64,000 nucleotides of DNA from Stappia sp. (GTDB lineage: Bacteria > Pseudomonadota > Alphaproteobacteria > Rhizobiales > Stappiaceae). Positions 55,877 through 64,000 of this stretch are shown here, in pieces (positions within the stretch are counted from its first letter, which is position 1; each line of letters starts with the position of its first letter). Where the stretch lies: NCBI RefSeq assembly GCF_040110915.1, contig NZ_CP157793.1, positions 2,616,939 through 2,680,938 on the forward strand. Reading direction: 5' to 3'. The notes under the pieces are model-generated. The model was not told the DNA's origin. It worked only from the letters and a program-made list of their open reading frames with translations, and searched no databases. Both the position numbers and the translations under genes were made by a program.

Positions 55877-56803
55877 ATGTGGATGGATGTCGCCTTCGTC
55901 GGCCTTGGCCTGGTGCTTCTCTTCGCCGGCGGCGAGGGTCTGGTGCGCGGGGCGGTGAGCCTCGCCGCACGCCTTGGCGTCTCGCCGCTGATGATCGGAC
56001 TGACCGTCGTCGGCTTCGGCACCTCGATGCCGGAACTGATCGTGTCGCTGCGCGCGGCACTTGCCGGCGCGCCCGACATCGCGGTCGGCAATGTGGTCGG
56101 CTCCAACACCGCCAACATCCTGCTGATCCTCGGATTGACGGCGCTGATCGCCCCGCCGCCCACCCGACTTCCGGGCCTCGGCCGGGATCTCGTCGTGATG
56201 CTCGTCGCCGCCTTTGCCCTTGCCGCACTTGCCCGGATGGGGTCGGTCGAACGCGGCGCCGGCCTCGCCCTGCTCGCCGCCCTGGCCGCCTATCTCGCGG
56301 CGAGCGCCTGGCTTGCCCGCGGGCAGGACGGAGAGGCGGAGGGTCTTGCCGCCACGCTGTCGCCGCTGGCCGCCCTCGCCTTCGTCGGCGGCGGTCTGCT
56401 TGCGCTGATGGCCGGTGCGGATCTTCTGGTTCGCGGCGCCAGCGACCTCGCCCGCGCGGCCGGCATTTCCGAGGCGGTGATCGGCGTCACCGTCGTCGCC
56501 GTCGGCACCAGCCTGCCGGAGCTCGCGACCTCCATCGTCGCCGCCTGGCGGCGCCAGCCGGAGATCGCGGTCGGCAACGTCGTCGGCTCCAACATCTTCA
56601 ACGTGCTCGCGATCCTCGGCGCGACGGCCCTCGTCTCGCCGCTGCCCATCGCGCAGAGCATCCGCCTCATCGACATTCCGGTGATGCTGGGCGCCTCGCT
56701 GGCGTTGGCGCTGCTGCTGTCGACGGGTCGCAGGGTGCCGCGCACCGCCGGCGCGGGGCTTCTCGCCGCCTATGTCGGCTACACCGCCTATCTTTTCATT
56801 TGA
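55877..56803 (+). CDS. calcium/sodium antiporter (CaCA family, YrbG-like)
   Basis: 308 residues in two inverted halves, each carrying the alpha-repeat: GFGTSMPELIVSLRAAL with AVGNVVGSNTANILLILG, and AVGTSLPELATSIVAAW with AVGNVVGSNIFNVLAILG. These are the ion-binding segments with conserved Glu and Asn. About ten membrane helices. Likely exports Ca2+ in exchange for Na+ or H+; a K+-dependent variant cannot be excluded. It is separate from eda (114 bp gap) and converges with the acyltransferase gene. Confidence 0.94.
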   Translation: MWMDVAFVGLGLVLLFAGGEGLVRGAVSLAARLGVSPLMIGLTVVGFGTSMPELIVSLRAALAGAPDIAVGNVVGSNTANILLILGLTALIAPPPTRLPGLGRDLVVMLVAAFALAALARMGSVERGAGLALLAALAAYLAASAWLARGQDGEAEGLAATLSPLAALAFVGGGLLALMAGADLLVRGASDLARAAGISEAVIGVTVVAVGTSLPELATSIVAAWRRQPEIAVGNVVGSNIFNVLAILGATALVSPLPIAQSIRLIDIPVMLGASLALALLLSTGRRVPRTAGAGLLAAYVGYTAYLFI

Positions 56804-56828
56804 CGGATCGCCCGCCCGCTCCGGGCCT

Positions 56829-57737
56829 TCAGCCGGGAAACTCCGCGTCGGGATCGCGGGCGAGCGTCTCGGCGCAATGGCGACGCAGGCGGTCGGACAC
56901 GTCCTGCGGATCGCCGTCGAGGGCGTCGGGGTCGATGGGCGTTCCGAAATGCACCGGCACCGAGGCCCCCGTCTTGTTGAGCAACTCGTTGAAGACGGTC
57001 ATGTCGCGCAATTCGGTGGAGATGCGGGCAAGCGCGTAGAACAGCCGCGAGTTGCGCCCGCCCATGTGCACCGGCACGACCGGCACGCGGTGCTTGCGCG
57101 CCAGTGCCACGGCCGAGGTCATCCACGGTCGCTCGGTCAGCCGCCCTTCGTGCATGTAGGCCAGCCGGCCGGAGGGAAACAGCACCACCGCCCGGTCGCG
57201 GTCGAAGGCCCGCGCGGCGGCGCGCAGGGTCTCCTTGGTCTTGTCGCGCGACTTGAACTCGGAGCGCCATTCGACCGGGACGATCATGTCCTCGAGCTTC
57301 GGATTGACGCGGATCGCATCGCGATTGGCGAAGATCGCAAGATCCGTGCGGCGGCTCTTGATGGCGTCGAACAGCACCACCCCGTCGGCGATGCCGGTCG
57401 GATGATTGGACACCAGCACCACGGCGCCGGTGCCCGGCACGCGGTCGAGCCCGCGCGTCTCGACCTTGAGCCGGAGCAACTCGCTCAGATAGGTGAAGAC
57501 CTCGAGCCCGTTCATGCCGGCGATGGTGTCGGCCATCTCGACCGCGGGACGGTAGCGCAGCAGGGCATGGGCGAGCGGGCGCAGCAGCGGCCAATAGGGG
57601 CTCGCCATGACCTGCCGGCCCCGCTCGGCGATCAGCGTATCGACGATGTGTCCGTCGGCCCTGGCCCGGGTCGGCGGGGACAGCGACCGACCTCTGGCAT
57701 GCCGGCCCCTGGCATGGGCGTGCTGGATCTCGTACAT
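56829..57737 (-). CDS. lysophospholipid acyltransferase-family protein with HX5D motif
   Basis: 302 residues. The acyltransferase block is NHPTGIADG, in which five residues separate His and Asp instead of the usual four (HX4D). The downstream blocks are FPSGRLAY (a variant of FPEGTRS) and VVPVHMGGRNSR. It therefore belongs to a variant PlsC/LPLAT-like group; the substrate may be a lysophospholipid, ornithine-type lipid or hemolysin-like acceptor. Several starts are in frame (57737, 57773, 58001). The ATG at 57737 is chosen, giving a normal lead. Transcribed opposite to and divergent from pgi. Confidence 0.85.
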   Translation of the reverse strand: MYEIQHAHARGRHARGRSLSPPTRARADGHIVDTLIAERGRQVMASPYWPLLRPLAHALLRYRPAVEMADTIAGMNGLEVFTYLSELLRLKVETRGLDRVPGTGAVVLVSNHPTGIADGVVLFDAIKSRRTDLAIFANRDAIRVNPKLEDMIVPVEWRSEFKSRDKTKETLRAAARAFDRDRAVVLFPSGRLAYMHEGRLTERPWMTSAVALARKHRVPVVPVHMGGRNSRLFYALARISTELRDMTVFNELLNKTGASVPVHFGTPIDPDALDGDPQDVSDRLRRHCAETLARDPDAEFPG

Positions 57738-57946
57738 GGCCCCCGGACGCGCTCCCTGCCCTGCTCCCGTCATCGGACATTTGACCCGCATCGCCCTCAT
57801 GTGTCCACCGGGGCGGGGACTTTCTTTCCGTCCGGCGACATGATCGAATGCACCCGCGCGGGGCCGATCGTCCGGACGGCCCCGCGCAAGGCTCGGCACT
57901 GTGTTCACCGTGAATGACAGCAAAATGACGGGCAAGGGAAGACGAC

Positions 57947-59581
57947 ATGCAGGCAGCGCACATCTGGTCCATGCTCGCCCGGGATGCCGAACAGGCGGCA
58001 CAACACGGCATCCGCGCCCTGTTCGAGGCCGATCCGGACCGGTTTTCCCGGTTTTCCGTCGAGCTCGACGACCTGCTGGTCGATTTTTCCAAGCTTTCCT
58101 GGACGCACGACAGCCGCGCGCGGCTGCTCGATCTCGCCCGGGCCTGCGATGTGGAAGGGCGCCGCGACGCGATGGTCTCCGGCGCAGCGATCAACGAGAC
58201 CGAACGCCGCGCCGTCCTGCATGTCGCCCTGCGCAACCGCACCGACGCGCCGATCCACGTCGACGGCCGCGACGTCATGCCCGGCGTGCGCGAGACGCTT
58301 CTCCGGCTCGGCGGCTTCGCGGACGCGGTGCGCTCCGGCATGGTCGGCGGCCATCGCGGCGCGCCCTTCACCGATGTCGTCAACATCGGCATCGGCGGGT
58401 CCGACCTCGGACCGGCGATGGCGTGCCGGGCGTTGGTGCCCTATGCCGACGGCCCGCGCCTGCATTTCGTCTCCAATGTCGACGGCGCGCATATCGCCGA
58501 CACGCTCGCCGGGCTCGATCCGGCGCGCACCCTCTTCGTCGTGGCCTCCAAGACCTTCACCACCGTCGAGACGATGACCAACGCCGCCACGGCGCGCGCC
58601 TGGCTCGTCGCCGCCCTCGGCGAGGCGGCCGTGACGGATCACTTCGCGGCCGTCTCCACCGCCCGCGACAAGGTCGAGGCCTTCGGCATCGCGCCGGAGC
58701 GCGTCTTCGGCTTCTGGGACTGGGTGGGCGGCCGCTATTCGGTGTGGTCTGCCATCGGCCTGCCGGTGATGCTGGCGGTCGGGCCGGAGCGTTTCGCCGA
58801 CTTCCTGGCCGGCGCGCAGGACATGGACCGCCACTTTCGCACCGCGCCGCTGGAGACGAACCTGCCGGTTCTTCTCGGGCTTGCCGGCATCTGGCATCGC
58901 AACCTGCTCGGTTATCCGACCCGCGCCGTCGTGCCCTACGACCAGCGCCTCGCCCGCCTGCCCGCCTATCTGCAGCAGCTTGACATGGAATCGAACGGCA
59001 AGCGGGTGACGCTTGCGGGCGATGCGGTGATGCGCGACACCGGCCCCGTCGTCTGGGGCGAGCCCGGCACCAACGGCCAGCACGCCTTCTTCCAGCTGCT
59101 GCACCAGGGCACGCAGATCGTGCCCTGCGAGTTCATCGTCGCCGCTGAAGGGCACGAGCCGCATCTGCGCGCGCATCACGACCTGCTTCTGGCCAATTGC
59201 CTGGCGCAGTCGGAAGCGCTGATGCGCGGACGGGCGCGCGAGGAGACCGAGGCGCTGCTGCGCGCGGCTGGCAAGAGCGAGGCCGAGGTCGCCCGCCTCG
59301 CCCCGCATATGACCTTCCCCGGAAACCGGCCCTCGATCACGCTGATCCATGACAAGCTGACGCCGCATGCGCTCGGCCGCCTGCTTGCGCTCTACGAACA
59401 CCGCGTCTTCGTCGAAGGCCTTATCTGGGGCATCGATTCCTTCGATCAGTGGGGCGTCGAACTGGGCAAGACGCTGGCCGGCGAGCTTCTGCCGATCCTG
59501 AAGGGACAGGCCCCGGCGGCGGATCGCGACGGCTCCACGCAAGGGCTGCTTGCCCGTCTCCGCAAGCGCCGCGCGCCCTGA
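57947..59581 (+). CDS. pgi: glucose-6-phosphate isomerase
   Basis: 544 residues, the common bacterial Pgi length. Signatures: [13 protein letters not shown] (sugar-phosphate loop), [25 protein letters not shown] and [12 protein letters not shown], with the C-terminal catalytic His/Lys region [17 protein letters not shown]. It interconverts glucose-6-phosphate and fructose-6-phosphate, feeding zwf in the same region. GGGAAG precedes the ATG. It is separate from the zwf-edd-eda operon by two genes on different strands. Confidence 0.97.
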   Translation: MQAAHIWSMLARDAEQAAQHGIRALFEADPDRFSRFSVELDDLLVDFSKLSWTHDSRARLLDLARACDVEGRRDAMVSGAAINETERRAVLHVALRNRTDAPIHVDGRDVMPGVRETLLRLGGFADAVRSGMVGGHRGAPFTDVVNIGIGGSDLGPAMACRALVPYADGPRLHFVSNVDGAHIADTLAGLDPARTLFVVASKTFTTVETMTNAATARAWLVAALGEAAVTDHFAAVSTARDKVEAFGIAPERVFGFWDWVGGRYSVWSAIGLPVMLAVGPERFADFLAGAQDMDRHFRTAPLETNLPVLLGLAGIWHRNLLGYPTRAVVPYDQRLARLPAYLQQLDMESNGKRVTLAGDAVMRDTGPVVWGEPGTNGQHAFFQLLHQGTQIVPCEFIVAAEGHEPHLRAHHDLLLANCLAQSEALMRGRAREETEALLRAAGKSEAEVARLAPHMTFPGNRPSITLIHDKLTPHALGRLLALYEHRVFVEGLIWGIDSFDQWGVELGKTLAGELLPILKGQAPAADRDGSTQGLLARLRKRRAP

Positions 59582-59803
59582 GACGAGCGCAAGTCCCGCG
59601 CGAAAGCCGTGGCGTCCCGCACGCCCGCCTTAACAAAAAGATGGGGATGCCAATGATCTGTGTCACTGCGACGCGCAAAGGCGTACATATTGTAGATTAT
59701 GTTCGGGACGGAAAAGGCCTTGCTGCGGTGCGCGTTCGCCACTCGGGCCCGACAGTCGCGGACGGGGCGGGTGCCCGGATAGACGAACGTGAGGAGTGAG
59801 CAG

Positions 59804-60076
59804 ATGTTGAAGATTGTTCTGGTGAGCGGCGCCGCCCTGTTGCTGGTGGCCTGCCAGTCCGACAGCCAGCGCGACCGGGCCCTGGTCGGCGGCGGTCTCG
59901 GTGCCGCGACGGGTGCCGTCATCGGTTCGGCGATCGACGGCGGCGGCGTCGGCGGCGCGCTGGTGGGTGCCGCGGTCGGCGGTGTCGGCGGCGCGATGGT
60001 CGGCTCGGCCACCACGCCGAAGAACTGCATCGCGACCGACCGCTACGGCCGGCGCTATCGGGTCGCCTGCCCGTAA
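59804..60076 (+). CDS. glycine-zipper lipoprotein, copy 1
   Basis: 90 residues. Lipoprotein signal with lipobox LLVACQ, a short polar segment QSDSQRDRAL, a glycine-zipper region (VGGGLGAATGAVIGSAIDGG, then GALVGAAVGGVGGAMVG) that probably inserts in or lies against a membrane, and a conserved tail ending DRYGRRYRVACP. GAGGAG is upstream of the ATG at 59804. The neighbour at 60217 is nearly identical. Such small glycine-zipper lipoproteins resemble 17-kDa surface antigens or osmotically induced proteins; exact function is unknown. The promoter is probably in the AT-rich part near 59685. Confidence 0.85.
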   Translation: MLKIVLVSGAALLLVACQSDSQRDRALVGGGLGAATGAVIGSAIDGGGVGGALVGAAVGGVGGAMVGSATTPKNCIATDRYGRRYRVACP

Positions 60077-60137
60077 ACGTCGCTAACCATCGCCGATACC
60101 TCGTCTTTTGGCGAGACCTTGACGTCGCCGCATTCGG

Positions 60138-60196
60138 CAGGTGGGATCTCCGGGAGTCCACCTGGCGCGGCCGAGACGACTTCGTCCGGCCGCGCC
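60138..60196 (+). promoter_or_regulatory. paired hairpins in the leader of the second lipoprotein
   Basis: First hairpin CAGGTGG/CCACCTG (60138-60144 with 60158-60164) and second GGCGCGGCC/GGCCGCGCC (60164-60172 with 60188-60196). The CAGGTG arm could alternatively pair with CACCTG at 60200-60205, which overlaps the ribosome binding site GGAGG of the second gene. This may be an attenuator or simply a stable spacer. Confidence 0.4.
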
Positions 60197-60216
60197 GAAC
60201 ACCTGGAGGTCACGAG

Positions 60217-60489
60217 ATGAAGCATATCCTGATCGGCGCGGCCGCAACCCTTCTGGTCGCGGGATGTCAGTCCGACAGCCAGCGCGACCGGGCCCTGGTT
60301 GGCGGCGGTCTCGGCGCCGCGACCGGTGCGGTCATCGGTTCGGCCGTGGATGGCGGCGGCGCCGGGGGCGCGCTGGTGGGCGCGGCCGTGGGCGGCGTCG
60401 CGGGCGCGGCCGCGGGCTCGGCCACGACGCCGAAGAACTGCGTCGCGACGGACCGCTACGGTCGTCGCTACCGCGTCGCCTGCCCGTAA
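60217..60489 (+). CDS. glycine-zipper lipoprotein, copy 2
   Basis: 90 residues, same length as the first copy. Lipobox LLVAGC, then QSDSQRDRAL identical to copy 1, glycine zipper with a few changes (VDGGGAGGALVGAAVGGVAG) and the same tail DRYGRRYRVACP. The strong identity, also at DNA level, points to a recent tandem duplication, with the signal peptide and zipper core diverging most. TGGAGG is the binding site. Transcription probably starts before copy 1 and ends at the palindrome at 60620. Confidence 0.87.
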   Translation: MKHILIGAAATLLVAGCQSDSQRDRALVGGGLGAATGAVIGSAVDGGGAGGALVGAAVGGVAGAAAGSATTPKNCVATDRYGRRYRVACP

Positions 60490-60543
60490 ATCCGCGCGGT
60501 CGCCTCCGCAAACGGCACGCAAGGGTCTGGCGCCCTGCCCCGT

Positions 60544-60590
60544 TTTCGGAGCGAAAAGCGCGTCTCCGGTTTCGGAGCGAAAAGCGCGTC
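60544..60590. repeat. 26-bp direct repeat, two copies
   Basis: TTTCGGAGCGAAAAGCGCGT occurs at 60544 and again at 60570, a 26-bp period. TTTCGGAGCGAAA is a small near-dyad in each copy. No role is evident; it lies between copy 2 of the lipoprotein and its terminator. Confidence 0.75.
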
Positions 60591-60619
60591 GCGCGACCGA
60601 GCGAACGCACAAAACACGG

Positions 60620-60660
60620 AAAAGGCCGACCGGGGCGCCCCGGTCGGCCTTTTCTTCTTG
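60620..60660. terminator. bidirectional intrinsic terminator, 34-bp perfect palindrome
   Basis: Positions 60620-60653 are a perfect palindrome (17-bp arms: AAAAGGCCGACCGGGGC and its complement) followed by TTTCTTCTT on the plus strand. It can stop the lipoprotein transcript and, with A/T ends on both sides, the ald transcript from the opposite direction. Confidence 0.92.
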
Positions 60661-60736
60661 CGGTTCCTTGCAGCCACGTTTCGCAGACGTCTCCGCATCC
60701 GGATCGACCCGGCGACCCGGATTGCGGGTGCGAGCG

Positions 60737-61870
60737 TCAGGCGGCGGCCGGCACCGTCCGGAGCGCCTCGAGCGCCGGCATGTACTCATAGCCGAGCGCG
60801 TCGGCCACCGCCTTGCAGGTCACATGGCCGCCATGCACGTTGAGACCGTTCAGCAGGTGCGGATTGGCCAGCAACGCCTCCCGGTAGCCGGCATTGGCGA
60901 GCGCCAGCGTGAAGGGCAGCGTCGCATTGTTGAGCGCATGGGTGGAGGTCTGCGGCACGGAGCCGGGCATGTTCGCCACGCAATAGTGCACGACCTCGTC
61001 GATCACATAGGTGGGATCGGTATGGGTCGTGGGACGCGAGGTCTCGAAGCAGCCGCCCTGATCGATCGCCACGTCGACGAGCACCGAGCCGGGCTTCATG
61101 CGCGCCACCTGCTCCCGCGTGACGAGCCGGGGCGTGGCCGCGCCGGCGACCAGCACGGCACCGATCACCAGATCCGCCGACAGCACATATTCCTCCACCG
61201 CCGCACGCGTCGAATAGACGGTGCGCAGGGCCGCCCCGAAGCGCTCGGAGAGTTCTTCCATGACGTCGATCGAGCGGTCGAGCACCGTCACGTCGGCGCC
61301 GAGCCCCAGCGCCATGGTGATCGCCTGCGATCCGACGACGCCGCCGCCGATCACCACCACCTTGGCCGGCGCAACGCCGGGAACGCCACCGAGAAGAATG
61401 CCCGCGCCGCCGCTGTCGCGCTCCAGCGCGGTGGCACCCGCCTGGATGGACAGCCGGCCGGCCACCTGCGACATGGGCGCGAGAAGCGGCAGGCCGCCGC
61501 GCGCATCCGTCACCGTCTCGTAGGCGATGCAGGTCGCCCCGGACTTGACGAGATCCGCCGTCTGCTCCGGATCGGGCGCCAGGTGCAGATAGGTGAAGAG
61601 AATGTGGTCGGGACGCAGCATCGCCCGCTCCACCGCCTGCGGCTCCTTGACCTTGACGATCATGGTCGCCGCCTCGAAGACCTCGGCCGCACTCGCCAGG
61701 ATGCGCGCGCCCGCCGCCTCATAGTCCGCATCGGCGGCATTGATGCCCGCGCCGGCACCGGTCTCGATCACCACCTCGTGGCCGTTCGCCGCCAGTTCGC
61801 GCACGCTCGCCGGCGTCAGGCCGACGCGATATTCGTGATTCTTGATCTCTTTGGGAACGCCAATGCGCAT
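60737..61870 (-). CDS. ald: alanine dehydrogenase
   Basis: 377 residues. MRIGVPKEIKNHEYRVGLTP is the N-terminal signature; VKVKEPQ, HLAPDP and the nucleotide-binding GGGVVGSQAITMALGLGADV complete the family pattern, with NATLPFTLALANAGY near the end. It converts L-alanine to pyruvate and ammonia with NAD. Divergent from an Lrp/AsnC-type regulator across a 148-bp space with a nested dyad (61929-61978), the classic ald-aldR arrangement. Confidence 0.96.
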   Translation of the reverse strand: MRIGVPKEIKNHEYRVGLTPASVRELAANGHEVVIETGAGAGINAADADYEAAGARILASAAEVFEAATMIVKVKEPQAVERAMLRPDHILFTYLHLAPDPEQTADLVKSGATCIAYETVTDARGGLPLLAPMSQVAGRLSIQAGATALERDSGGAGILLGGVPGVAPAKVVVIGGGVVGSQAITMALGLGADVTVLDRSIDVMEELSERFGAALRTVYSTRAAVEEYVLSADLVIGAVLVAGAATPRLVTREQVARMKPGSVLVDVAIDQGGCFETSRPTTHTDPTYVIDEVVHYCVANMPGSVPQTSTHALNNATLPFTLALANAGYREALLANPHLLNGLNVHGGHVTCKAVADALGYEYMPALEALRTVPAAA

Positions 61871-61928
61871 CGTCGTCTCCTCCCCTGAAGAACTGTCTCC
61901 CTATGATGCAGTGTACGCGAGGCGGGCT

Positions 61929-61978
61929 CGAATGTGATTGCGAACTTGACGTCGGGGCGTCCGTCAACGCAACATTCG
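61929..61978. promoter_or_regulatory. nested dyad between ald and the Lrp-type gene
   Basis: Outer arms CGAATGT(GAT)TGCG at 61929-61942 and CGCAACATTCG at 61968-61978 are inverted copies. An inner pair TTGACG (61946-61951) and CGTCAA (61962-61967) is centred at the same point. This symmetry fits several Lrp-type dimers binding side by side. Confidence 0.65.
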
Positions 61979-62018
61979 TGCGCTCCATGCCCTGTCTTTC
62001 GAATAATCTGCGAGCCCG

Positions 62019-62489
62019 ATGACCTTCGACCGGATCGACCGTCACATCCTCACCCTGCTTCAGGAAAACGGCCGGATCGCCAACGCCGATCTGGCGGAGG
62101 CGGTCGGCCTCTCGGCGTCCGCCTGCCTCAGGCGCGTGCGCGCGCTGGAGGATGCCGGCGTCATCGAGCGCTATGTCGCGCTGCTCGACCAGACCCGCAT
62201 CGGGCGGCGGATGGACATTTTCGTCGAGATCTCGCTCACCTCGCAATCCAACGACGTGCTTTCCGCCTTCGAACGGGCCGTCGCCCGCTCGCCGGAGATC
62301 ATGGAATGCCATCTCATGGCCGGCGACGCGGATTACCTGCTGCGGATCGCGGCCGCCGATCCGCTCGACTTCGAACGCATTCACCGCGATCATCTGGCGC
62401 GCCTGCCCGGCGTGTCGCGCATGCGCTCGTCCTTCGCGATCCGCACGGTGACGAAATCGACCGCCTTTCCCCTGCCGCAGGCGAGCTGA
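62019..62489 (+). CDS. Lrp/AsnC-family transcriptional regulator (AldR-like)
   Basis: 156 residues. N-terminal helix-turn-helix: DRIDRHILTLLQENGRIANA, then LAEAVGLSASACLRRVRAL. The C-terminal effector domain (FVEISLTSQSNDVLSAFERA, GDADYLLRIAAAD) is the typical amino-acid-binding fold. Divergent from ald, so it most likely regulates alanine breakdown in response to alanine. The start is at the ATG at 62019. Confidence 0.95.
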   Translation: MTFDRIDRHILTLLQENGRIANADLAEAVGLSASACLRRVRALEDAGVIERYVALLDQTRIGRRMDIFVEISLTSQSNDVLSAFERAVARSPEIMECHLMAGDADYLLRIAAADPLDFERIHRDHLARLPGVSRMRSSFAIRTVTKSTAFPLPQAS

Positions 62490-62543
62490 CCCGCGCATCT
62501 CACCTGCGCGCGGATCTCCCCTCACACGCACCGGAGCACCGTC

Positions 62544-63422
62544 ATGGATCCGACGATCTCGCGCCTGACCGACACCCGATGCCGGCTGGCCGAAAGCCCG
62601 ACCTGGGATGCGCGCACGCAGCGCCTCTACTGGTGCGACATCCTCGGACGTCGCCTGCATGCGCTCGACTGGGCGAGCGGCGCCGAACAGCGCTGGGACA
62701 TGCCGGACGTGATCTCCGCCGTAGGGCTCACGCGCAATCCCGAAACCCTCGTCGCCGCCCTGCGCGACCAGGTGGGCCTGCTCGATCTCAAGACGGGCGG
62801 GTTCGAGACGCTGGTGGAGATCGAGGCGGACCGCCCGCATACGCGTCTCAACGACGGCAAGGTCGGCCCGGACGGGGCCTTCTGGATCGGCAGCATGGAC
62901 GACCGGCCCGACCGCCAGCCGATTGCGGCGCTCTATCGCGTCACCGCGACGGGAGACTGCACCCGCCTGGTCGAAGATCTGATGGTGTCGAACGGCCTCG
63001 CCTGGTCGCCGGACGGGCGCACGCTCTATCACGCGGACAGCCGGCCCGGCTGGGTCGATGCCTGGGACTTCGAGCCGGCCACCGGCGCCATCGCCAACCG
63101 GCGGCGCTTCGCCCAGATGACCGACGAGACGGGCCGGCCGGACGGCGGCACGGTGGATGCAGACGGGCACTATTGGTCGGCCGGCGTCTCCGCCGGGGTG
63201 CTCAACCGCTTCGCGCCCGACGGCACCCGCGTCGCGAGCCTGCCACTGCCCGCGCCCAGGCCCACGATGCCGTGTTTCTGCGGCCCCGATCTCGACACGC
63301 TGGCGATCACGACCCTGCAGCCACCCGTCGACCCCGGCGCCGCGCCGGATACGGTGTCCGGCTATCTCTACTGCCTGACGCCCGGTCCGCGTGGCCTGCC
63401 GGGGTATCTCTTCGGCGCCTGA
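62544..63422 (+). CDS. SMP-30/gluconolactonase-family protein
   Basis: 292 residues, six-bladed beta-propeller. Metal-site pieces: RLAESPTWDARTQRLYWCDI (Glu), TRLNDGKVGPDGAFWIGSM (Asn/Asp), MVSNGLAWSPDGRTLYHADS (Asn/Asp). The family hydrolyses sugar lactones such as gluconolactone or xylonolactone. It might serve in sugar oxidation upstream of the Entner-Doudoroff path, and perhaps compensates for the missing pgl in the cluster (speculation). It is 54 bp after the Lrp-type gene in the same direction, so co-transcription is possible. Confidence 0.9.
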   Translation: MDPTISRLTDTRCRLAESPTWDARTQRLYWCDILGRRLHALDWASGAEQRWDMPDVISAVGLTRNPETLVAALRDQVGLLDLKTGGFETLVEIEADRPHTRLNDGKVGPDGAFWIGSMDDRPDRQPIAALYRVTATGDCTRLVEDLMVSNGLAWSPDGRTLYHADSRPGWVDAWDFEPATGAIANRRRFAQMTDETGRPDGGTVDADGHYWSAGVSAGVLNRFAPDGTRVASLPLPAPRPTMPCFCGPDLDTLAITTLQPPVDPGAAPDTVSGYLYCLTPGPRGLPGYLFGA

Positions 63423-63432
63423 GACAGCCGCT

Positions 63433-64000
63433 CTACCAGGGCAGCCGCTCGCCGGTGTAGCTGAAGAAGCCGCCGGTCTCGCCCCCGTCGAGGCTTTCGA
63501 TCACCGACAGCATATGCTCAGTGGCCTCTTCCGGCGTCCGCACCGTGAGGCCGGCCTTGGCGAAGGGTTTCGACAGGGGCGTGTCGACGGTGCCGGGGTG
63601 CAGGGCAACCACCGCAAGCTCCGGCGTGCGCCGCGCGAGCTCGATGGACGCGGTCTTCACGATCTGGTTGAGCCCGGACTTGGCCGCCCGGTAGCTGATC
63701 CAGCCGCCGAGCCCATTGTCGCCGATGCTGCCGACCTTGGCCGACAGGGTCGCGAAGACGCTCTTGCCATTGCGCGGAAACAGCCGACCGAAATGCTTCA
63801 AGAGCAGTGCCGGGCCGATGGCGTTGATCGCATAGGCACGTGCCATCTGCCGCGGATCGATCTGGCGCAGGGTCTTTTCCGGTTGCATCTCGGCGTCCGA
63901 CAGGATGCCGGTCGCATCGATGACGAGCCTCAGATCGCCGAGATCGCGCACATGGGCGGCCGCGCGTTCGATGCTCGCTTCTTCCAGAAGATCGAGCGGC
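63433..64000 (-). CDS. SDR-family oxidoreductase, 5' truncated by window end
   Basis: The frame is open to the window edge: upstream of the GTG at 63951 the codons read LDLLEEASIERAAAHV, so the gene begins outside. Visible: VIDATGILSD (NAG-like motif region), the catalytic Tyr-x3-Lys in SYRAAKSGL, and LHPGTVDTPLSKPF. The pattern resembles C-factor-like/sniffer SDRs (NAD(P) dependent). The substrate is unknown. It converges with the SMP-30 gene with only 10 bp between. Confidence 0.88.
   Translation of the reverse strand, partial: PLDLLEEASIERAAAHVRDLGDLRLVIDATGILSDAEMQPEKTLRQIDPRQMARAYAINAIGPALLLKHFGRLFPRNGKSVFATLSAKVGSIGDNGLGGWISYRAAKSGLNQIVKTASIELARRTPELAVVALHPGTVDTPLSKPFAKAGLTVRTPEEATEHMLSVIESLDGGETGGFFSYTGERLPW

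Noticed and set aside
59641..59799. 53-codon open frame before the first lipoprotein
   Set aside because: No ribosome binding site; the composition reads like leader DNA, and the AT-rich stretch near 59685 is better explained as promoter.

Overview
The window is GC-rich DNA, densely coded on both strands, and reads as the chromosome of an alphaproteobacterium of the Hyphomicrobiales (Rhizobiales) type. The best clue is a 1889-residue membrane-anchored coiled-coil protein (7963-13632) that looks like the growth pole ring (GPR) protein of polar-growing Rhizobiales. Supporting clues are an Entner-Doudoroff operon, DUF2336 and CheZ-type signalling proteins, and dgcN/dgcA for D-glutamate use. A Stappiaceae-like marine or soil organism is possible but not proven. 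No rRNA, tRNA, CRISPR array, insertion sequence or prophage was recognised.

Layout. 1-6.2 kb: end of a vWA-domain gene, a chemoreceptor, a DUF2267/AraC operon, and an MFS transporter followed by what looks like the relic of a second copy. 6.3-13.7 kb: adrenodoxin-type ferredoxin, an Hpt phosphotransfer protein, a small unknown protein and the GPR-like giant. 13.6-16.4 kb: a less GC-rich insert with a two-gene ATPase + HNH nuclease operon of the Septu (PtuA/PtuB) kind, probably an acquired anti-phage system. 16.4-20.8 kb: a four-gene MCE/Mla-type lipid transport operon (lipoprotein, MCE protein, ATPase, STAS-fused permease). 21-24.2 kb: dgcN-dgcA and an MFS exporter. 24.3-26.8 kb: a CheZ-like phosphatase with FliM-like CheY-docking motifs and a DUF2336 protein. 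26.8-30.9 kb: threonine dehydratase, a glycosyltransferase coupled to an LpxH-like phosphatase, and an SDR without the usual catalytic Tyr/Lys. 30.9-31.2 kb: palindromic repeats and terminators. 31.2-38.5 kb: FadL-type porin, then an RND pump and its adaptor divergent from a TetR regulator.

38.5-46.1 kb: orphan TRAP binding protein, stand-alone Lrp ligand-binding domain, two EamA transporters flanking an orphan molybdenum hydroxylase large subunit, and an HTH + periplasmic-binding-like regulator. 46.3-50 kb: fadD with a near-perfect LiuR-like palindrome, and adenine deaminase. 50.2-55.8 kb: ROK regulator-zwf-edd-eda, with a LacI-type palindrome before edd. pgi follows at 57.9 kb, beyond a Ca/Na antiporter and an acyltransferase. 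59.8-60.5 kb: a tandem pair of glycine-zipper lipoproteins. 60.7-62.5 kb: ald divergent from an Lrp-type regulator over a nested dyad. 62.5-64 kb: SMP-30 lactonase and an SDR cut by the window end.

Together, pgi, zwf, edd and eda give glucose-6-phosphate to pyruvate plus glyceraldehyde-3-phosphate. The 6-phosphogluconolactonase gene is not in the cluster. The most notable items are the compact Septu-like pair, the GPR-like scaffold and the two-motif CheZ protein. All functions are inferred from sequence reading alone; no database search was run.
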